A DNA stretch of 64,000 nt from Diphasiastrum complanatum. Its lineage: Eukaryota; Streptophyta; Lycopodiopsida; Lycopodiales; Lycopodiaceae. The notes under the pieces were generated by a model. That model ran no database searches. It had not been told where the DNA came from and saw only the letters and a list, made by a program, of their open reading frames with translations. A program made the position numbers and the translations under genes. Below are positions 36,355 through 64,000 of the stretch, piece after piece (within the stretch, counting starts at the first letter, position 1; every line of letters begins with the position of its first letter). The stretch covers positions 49,486,908 through 49,550,907 of the forward strand of contig CM055106.1 in NCBI GenBank assembly GCA_029204225.1, read 5' to 3'.

Positions 36355-36826
36355 CAAAACCGGATTCTAAGTCTTTTATTTTTCAGTTTCGATGTAGCAT
36401 GTCTTCTGGTGTTATTATCTATATATATATTTAAACTTATATACAGTTTTGCGCATGTGTATGGGTGCACCATGCATGCTCCTCCCCTCACCCATGCATG
36501 AGCTTTTTCTAGCTAACAAACTTGGGGAGGAGGATGCATGTATGGGGACAAGGATTCATGGCCCTCCTTGCTATGCATGCATCTAAGGGGCCCACTCTAA
36601 ATTCAAATTATCCTTTACCAACACACACAGTGTTTTGAAGTGCATGTACATACTTTCATGGTGAAAGGTGTTAAACAAATGAGACTTTCATTATCAAAAG
36701 TTTGAAAGGTGCTTTAAGGATTTTTTAAATTATCAAAATTTTCACGAGAAAGGTTGAAATAAAAATGCATTTCTATGAAAATCGGCCTCCATTGCACGTC
36801 AACGACGAGCACTCTTTACTACTATT

Positions 36827-36831
<5 letters not shown>

Positions 36832-36903
<72 letters not shown>
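36832..36903. repeat. (TA)n-(GA)n compound microsatellite
   Basis: About 32 bp of TA followed by about 40 bp of GA. Confidence 0.95.
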
Positions 36904-36905
<2 letters not shown>

Positions 36906-36911
36906 ACACGC

Positions 36912-37027
36912 CTTTCCTAGCAAACTTTTTTTTTTAAATCCAAGCACTTTATTTATGCTACAGGTAGGACTTTCCTAGCAAACTTTTTTTTTTAAATCCA
37001 AGCACTTTATTTATTCTACAGGTAGGA
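36912..37027 (+). repeat. Tandem duplication, 58-bp unit
   Basis: 36912-36969 and 36970-37027 are nearly identical (TTATGCTACAGG against TTATTCTACAGG). A third copy starts and stops at CTTTCCA. Confidence 0.9.
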
Positions 37028-37680
37028 CTTTCCACTTGCTGTTTCTACAAAGTGGAGGATCCGTGCTTAACAAGATGGCTTTCAAAGACTTACATGATAT
37101 TTTTGTCTGAGTTTTTGGGTTAACTCTTGTCAAACCAAAACAAATTTTCCGTACAAACAAACGTTTCGTTAGTAAGCACCATTCCAAGAAGTCTCAAGCA
37201 AATCAAATCACAAGGTCACAAACAGTCGAGTCCATGCCTCTGCCCTCACCTTCACTGCATATATAGTTGATTCCCTCCATAAAAATTAACAGATTGCTGT
37301 GCTGGAATGGATCTTCACTCAGTTCGTTGCTGAGCTTCAAAGAACATTGTTGTCGCGTACTGTTAGTTGATGCAGCATCTCTCACATAACCATCGTAAGA
37401 TTTCGACGAGACGCATTTAGGAACTGTATCCTGAAAGGCTCGTATTCTACTGCTCATAATTTCAATTTTTCACTTTGAAAATTTGTAAAAAGCAGAGATT
37501 GATCCATTTCCCCAGGCTATAGGCAGCTAAAAAAGCATTATACTGAGCATCTCACTCGCTCCTCTTGGAAAATGCTTGTTAATCGCAGATTCGTGAGGCT
37601 CACAACAGTATCAGGATACATGTTGGAAATATCTTGCAGGAAATCTTTCTTTGGAGAGCTTTCTCATAACAAATCTAAAT

Positions 37681-58642
<20,962 letters not shown>

Positions 58643-59232
58643 CTTTCCTGCATGCATGCCTGTCGTCACCTTGTGATTGATCCTTTTTGTTTGTGAATTC
58701 TGTGTAAGACTGCAGTAAAACTTAAAGCGGTGAGACGTCACTGAGTGTTTGGAAACAAAATATAAGCAACCAACATACCGTAAATCAATCTGCGAGAAGC
58801 TACACTGGAGTAAAGAAGAATGCGAATCTAAATCAATCATGAGAAAAAACAATCAGTAAAAGAACGATGAACATGAAACTTAAAATCCGATCTAACACAA
58901 TCTGAGAAAAAGAAAAAGAAGCAAAGATATAAGATCAATCATAAAGGATTTGAATTCGTCATCTGCTAGCATGCTTTGTGAGAATGTAGAATCACTTCAA
59001 ACACACAGCGTCACATGACAGATAGCACAGTATCATGCTAACCGGACTAATGATTACGATTCACAACCGTGCAAAAGGGCCATATAACCTCATGAAATTA
59101 CGTATGACTGTCAAAAGAGTTGCATCATCTTACATAACGCTAACCTATTTACAGAAGATCCGCGAAGTTTGCACAGTATCTTCCGAAACTAATGTTTGCT
59201 ATGCATAATCGTGTAAATTGGCAGTTTAACTT

Positions 59233-59442
59233 CATACAATAATGCTTCTTGTTTCCGAGGGGAGGCTCGAACCTAAGACCAAAGAAACTTTGGATGTCAA
59301 GCTAACCAACTAAGCCAACCCCGTTGGTTTCCATACAATAATGCTTCTTGGTTTCCAAGGGGAGGCTCGAACTTGAGATCAAAGAAACTTTGGATGTCAA
59401 GATAACCAACCGAGCCAACACCCTTGACTCCATACAATAATG
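59233..59442 (-). repeat. Tandem tRNA-like (SINE-type) repeat, 99-bp period
   Basis: Units start CATACAATAATG at 59233, 59332 and 59431 (the third is only its beginning). On the minus strand each full unit reads GGGGTTGGCTTAGTTGGTTA or a variant (A-box TGGCTTAGTTGG, or TGGCTCGGTTGG in the other copy) and then GGTTCGAGCCT or AGTTCGAGCCT (B-box). The spacing and order are those of a tRNA-derived internal promoter. No complete acceptor stem is formed, so this is a tRNA-derived repeat rather than a tRNA gene. Confidence 0.6.
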
Positions 59443-60540
59443 AATGAAGTATTGTCGGAAGAGCTGCACCATCATACATAACGCTGACCGGTAAAAAAAG
59501 GATCTGCGAAGCGTGTAGATTGCATAATTTCTTTAAGGGCTTACTGCAAAACCTCACTCCACTTCTTATAGTGTAATAGTAATACGGAAGCTTCCCGTAA
59601 TCCTGAATTCTTCTTGTATAGTATCTACTGCAGATTATTAATGGTATGACGAAAGTTTTTTGGTTAAAGGCATCGGTGCCTTGTTCAAGAATTCCCCGGT
59701 TAACTCCTTGATTCTATAAATAGATGGTCTGAGCATCCTGAAAACTAGTATTGAATTTGTAACGTGATGCACTTCAGAAAGCTTGCAGAAAACGCTAATA
59801 AAAAGAATAAGATGGCATGAAGTAGAGTAAGATATACTAATAGAACAATAAACTGGCATCAGGAGTGTAATGTGACTCACATCAAAAGGCTTGTAGCCAA
59901 CACTAATTAGAACAATAAATGGCATCAAAGATTTAATGCTAAGAACAAGAAAATGACATTAGATGGTGTCAGATTTACTAATCAAAAGCACAACCATTAT
60001 ATCCTAGAAAGAGTTAAGACAGAGAAGGGAAAGAAAGACAAGCAAATAAGAAGCTCCTATGTCGTGACTTATACACGAAAAAGAAGAAAGAGCCTGGAAA
60101 AGCTGAGTTGATATCCTTCCCAAGCAAGGAGTTGAAACTCGACTTAAAATGTGCCTTGAAGCAAGTTTTAAAATTACAAGATTGCACTCTATTTACTCAC
60201 CCCTGCCATGAATTCACAAGAGCGCGTCCCATGACTTGGAACGTCCAATTTATTCCCATATCTTTTTCTCCCCAAATTTCTGAATTGGAATCACCCTGAT
60301 ATTCTTGGTTTTATTGCGTCAACCTTAAGCCAAGCCACTCATAGTTGTTGTATACGCTACTTGAAGATAAGTCCAAGCGTAAATGTCACCTCATAAGTTA
60401 CTAGGATCTCAACCCTACATCACCTTGGTTGCAATGAACAATTCTACCCAACTCATCTTGCTCATCATCATGATACTTGTCCCGGATGGATGCCTCATAA
60501 AATGGCTTCCAAGGAGGGCATTATGGAAGCTCCATCCAGG

Positions 60541-60624
60541 TATAGATCCTCCATAGGAGTTGGGTTCAAAGTGGGCTTCCCATATAGATCCTCCATAGGA
60601 GTTGGGTTCAAAGTGGGCTTCCCA
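60541..60624 (+). repeat. Perfect tandem duplication, 42-bp unit
   Basis: 60541-60582 is repeated exactly at 60583-60624 (TATAGATCCTCCATAGGAGT start). Confidence 0.95.
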
Positions 60625-60679
60625 TTCCTGTTCAAGAGCCAATTCTCATCAACATGCCAAAAAATAGAATCCCATTGAA

Positions 60680-62270
60680 CTTGATATGCACCTACTTAGG
60701 AGGGCCCTATGACCCACCCTCTCAAGACCCCTCAAATGGACTTATCTATATTTAGGCTCAGTACATATGTTTCTCCTTGTTGTCTAACACCCAAGTTGGC
60801 ACAATGTGGATCAAAGCATTCCATAAGGCAGAGCAATGTGTTGATTGATTTGAGTGGTGGAACCTTTCCATAGATTCTTACTCTCACCTAATGCTTCAAG
60901 CTCATTTCCAGGGGGCCTAAAAAGTACAACGCTATGCCTAAACAGACATTTCAACTTTGGAAACTCTCATATGGGTCTCGTGGAAATTTAGGGGTCATGG
61001 AAACATACTTATAACCTACCTAAAAAAGACTTGTGAGAACTCCTAGAGTTCAGATTTGCATCAAATGATGCAAAGATTCACATTCACGACAAATTTTTTG
61101 AAGAACATCAAGACCCTGTTTTATTTATTTCATTTTGATAAGAATATATGTGGCATGGCTCAACAAGGCATTGAACTTCCAATAGCCTAGGCAATTTCCC
61201 AACAAGGCATTACACACGTAAGTGTCATGCAAGTTTAAAAAAAATTTGTTGTTTACGCAAGGTAGAGCACCCAAGTCAAGGCATTTCACGCAAAATGCCT
61301 CATTGCACACCTCACAAAAATGCCATTGCAAATTCTAGGGACATATTTCAAGTGAAAAGACTCCCCCCTCCACAAAACATTCATAGGCTTTACATAAGGC
61401 CACATGTTCTAAGTAGGTGTAGGTGGGCTAATTCGAATTTAGATAATGTAGCAAGGATATTTGTTGACACAGCTCCATGGCCCCACTCCTTACTTGGGAT
61501 AAGTGAACATTCATGGGGACCTCCAATGGCAAGTGGATCTATCCCATGTTGGCATCAATCCATGCAAAATCGGGTGCCACCTACAAGTACGTCCCACCTT
61601 GTTTGAAAGAGGGGGACGCCACTTGAAGTGGCCTCAGCCAATTACCAAAGAGTAGTTTGAGTCCTCTCCTCTTACCGGGCTCATAGAGATTTCAGATGGT
61701 TTTGGAAGGGGGGCAGGCGCATTTACATTTTAGGATGCACTTAACTTCTTCCATCTTAAATTATCCACAGACGATGTTATCATCTCAACTCCAAATCAGA
61801 TTAATCATAACAATAAGTCCTCTCTTGTTATCAATCATTCAAGCAAGTTGTCTTCTATTATGTATGAGGTGGGCTCCAACGTTGCCACAACCGTTGCCAA
61901 GTTCAAGATAATATGTCTATCTATTCTGGAGGGTGTGTGACCATCATGATCAAAAATCTGAATAGAATTTGGTAGTGTGTGAGAACATGGCTAGGGTGGA
62001 CCAAAGGATATTGGCCCACACTTCTAAAAGTTGACAATTCTTGGGAAAGTGGCTATGGTGGCCTACTAATAAAGAGGTTGTCTATTATTTGCGTTGTCTT
62101 GCAAAGCCTTGGCAAGATCATGTGTTTAGTTGGTCAAGAAGAAAGTCACACTTCATGGCCCATTATTTAAGACTGTCTATTTTGGGCTTGGCCTTGCAAA
62201 CTTTGGCAAGACTATGTGTTCTAGTTAGTCAAGAACAATGCCGAAGGTGCCCTAGGAAAAGCAAAGGCAC
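60680..62270. other. No recognisable gene; a minus-strand Cys-rich scrap and a short duplication
   Basis: A minus-strand frame at 61331-61125 has clustered cysteines (FCEVCNEAFCVKCLDLGALP) but I cannot assign it. Around 62089-62260 a phrase of about 85 bp (CTTGCAAA.CTTTGGCAAGA, then GTTAGTCAAGAA) occurs twice. The rest shows nothing. Confidence 0.4.
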
Positions 62271-62274
62271 CCTG

Positions 62275-62708
62275 TCTATCTTATTGCTCAATTTGGTAAT
62301 ATGTTCTTAGCGAGTTATTATTAGTCTAGTTGTTGATGACTAATATTTAGTCTTGCCTTTCGCAAATCATTCGCGACTGATTATCAGTCGAGCTCAGTCT
62401 AGCTCTTTGTGAATCATTTGCGACAAATAATTTGTCTAGTTGTTTGCGACAAATTCTTCTTCTGATGTTTTGTTAATGTTTGGCTACATAATCAAATCGA
62501 CCGTGATTTCTATCACTTACGTTCTGTTCGTTTCTGATAGGCGTAGTCATGCTTAGGGAAAGAATAATATAGTTCATTCCGCTGCACACGAACACTTTTT
62601 GTTCGAGTTCGTTTCTCTTTCGAGTTTCGAGTTCGCTTCTTTTTTGTGTTCGTTTTCTTTTCGAGCTATTTTCGTTTCTCACGCACAACACACCCTCTTT
62701 TTCCAACA
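62275..62708 (+). mobile_element. 5' LTR of copia D (left part missing)
   Basis: Closely similar to 21845-22268 and ends TTCCAACA directly before the primer site. The left end lacks the TGTTGG start seen at 21704; similarity stops near 62275. Confidence 0.75.
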
Positions 62709-62720
62709 TGGTATCAGAGC
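62709..62720 (+). promoter_or_regulatory. Primer-binding site of copia D
   Basis: TGGTATCAGAGC, the perfect plant copia site pairing with initiator tRNA-Met, starts at the base after the LTR. Confidence 0.9.
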
Positions 62721-62862
62721 TATTTTCGTAGCCTGCTAAGCTTCCACAGTACAAGACTCTACTAGCTGATAGAGTAATTGTCTTCTTGTTCCGTAACTCA
62801 GTGCCAGATTTTCATACTTAAGCCACTGATAGTTTTTCCTATCACTTAGACTAATCTTCCAC

Positions 62863-64000
62863 ATGGATTCCCAGGGGAAAGCCAGTCCCATCATGGACAA
62901 GCTTGATGGAGCCAATTACCATATGTGGAAATTTAAGATGAAAACTGTACTAATGGCTAAAGAATTGTATGACGTTGTTACAGGTGCAGAAGGAAAACCT
63001 GAAGCAGACGACGCAGCAATCGCCAGATGGAAGCTGAAGGATGGAAAGGCTTTCGCGCTGATCATCCTCAACATTACGGATACCCAGATCGGCCATGTAT
63101 CTGAGGCCTAGACATCGAAAGAAGTCTGGGACATCTTGAGCACACTATACGAAGTGTGAGATATAGCTTTCAAGCTACATCTCAGGAAGAAATTTTACTC
63201 CCTCAAGATGGCGAATGGTGATTCCCTGCAGAATCACATAAATCAATTCAAGAACCTACTAAGGAAAAATGGCCGCTATCGGATCTGTCATAGACGATCA
63301 AGACGTAGTGATGCAACTGCCTACAAGCTTGCCAAGCTCATACGACAGCTGGGTGATGATCCAATCACGACACATCCAGAACTGACTCTTTCAAGAGTCA
63401 TTACTATGTTGTTGCAGGAAGACACGCGGAGGAACAAAGCCTCAAGTTCCTCAGTTGATTCTCATGCTTTATACACCAACAAGAGCACAACTAAGTAGAA
63501 GAAGAAGAAAGGCCCGAAGCAATCAAAGCCAGACCAGAAACTAGCACAACACAAAGAACAGTTGAATCCATAGATGAAGAAGAAGCTGTTCTGTAGATAT
63601 TGCACGCGAAACAACCACAAAATTCAAGATTGCCGGATACTGCAAGCAAAGAACAACAACAAGGGGCAGTCGAATCGAGTCGCAAATGCAGCTGCAGAAG
63701 CTCCACACCCTATTCAAGAAGCGGATCATGATGCCTTCATGACCAGCCATCAAGGAACATCCAACTACAGTTCTTGGTTTCTGGATTCTGGAGCCACTCA
63801 GCACATCACCAGCCTCATTGGCTGTTTCGAGTCCTATACACCTTACAGTACCTAGAACCTTGGCGACAATAGCACACAAGCTATTAAAGGTGAAGGTACT
63901 GTAAGATTAAGCTTTGAAAATGATCAGTCTAAGCTACTTTCTAAAGTCCTGTATGTACCAAATTTGTCTACGAATCTGCTCTCTGTAAGCAGAATCACAG
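62863..64000 (+). pseudogene. Copia D gag and protease, running off the right edge
   Basis: Starts MDSQGKASPIMDKLDGANYH. Gag continues as NYHMWKFKMKTVLMAKELYD and, after stops at 63110 and 63159, HLRKKFYSLKMANGDSLQNH. Further stops are at 63496 and 63571. A zinc knuckle reads CRYCTRNNHKIQDC. The protease motif is WFLDSGATQHITS near 63777. The end of the window gives VLYVPNLSTNLLSVSRIT, the usual start of the pre-integrase region. The stops and a worn segment around 63260-63300 mark it as inactive; the rest of pol lies outside. Confidence 0.8.

Noticed and set aside
59240..59320. Functional tRNA gene
   Set aside because: A and B boxes are present but no acceptor-stem pairing or clean anticodon arm can be formed.

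Overview
The window is nuclear DNA of a land plant. The evidence is an intron-rich leucine-rich-repeat receptor kinase of the plant LRR-VIII-1 group, the first exon of a plant-type snurportin-1, Ty1/copia and Ty3/gypsy retrotransposons with plant-type primer sites, and very long (CT)n/(GA)n microsatellites. I cannot name the species. Long introns, heavy retroelement decay and the microsatellite load would suit a large fern, lycophyte or gymnosperm genome, but that is a weak inference.

Layout. 0-2.3 kb: exon 1 of a minus-strand snurportin-1 gene whose other exons lie beyond the left edge. 3.0-12.2 kb: a decayed Ty3/gypsy element with a multi-zinc-knuckle gag, DGG-type protease, RT, RNase H and truncated integrase, followed by a further broken reading frame of unknown function. 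12.3-14.6 kb: LTR remains and a copia RNase H tail. 14.7-16.3 kb: a broken minus-strand proline-rich/coiled-coil frame. 16.9-20.9 kb: two minus-strand copia fragments back to back. 20.9-23.2 kb: a 650-bp direct duplication around a lone LTR. 23.2-27.6 kb: nothing recognised apart from a 125-bp duplication.

27.6-35.9 kb is the most unusual stretch. A minus-strand multi-exon gene with a ParB-like GGNHR motif and a plus-strand frame with a FLYWCH/GCM1-like zinc finger stand head to head. They are separated by a 1.5-kb hierarchical minisatellite, and the zinc-finger frame is followed by a second array built from TTTCGCGAAA and GA tracts. Both genes look damaged.

37.7-58.6 kb holds one apparently complete gene: a 904-residue receptor kinase in 19 exons on the minus strand. 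I assigned every exon by splice sites and matching phase. Its signal-peptide exon is separated from the rest by a 13.4-kb first intron. That intron contains a LINE remnant, a deleted copia element with long open frames, a gypsy element interrupted by an inverted LTR, a copia/LINE chimera and a small foldback element. 59.2 kb has a tandem tRNA-like (SINE-type) repeat upstream of the kinase. 62.3-64.0 kb is the 5' end of another copia element (LTR, tRNA-Met primer site, gag and protease) that runs off the right edge.

The likely functional host genes are the receptor kinase (a cell-surface signalling protein with the cysteine pattern of the HPCA1 hydrogen-peroxide sensor group) and snurportin-1 (nuclear import of capped snRNPs). 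Most of the remaining sequence is transposon decay and satellite-like repeats. All calls come from reading the sequence, with no database search.
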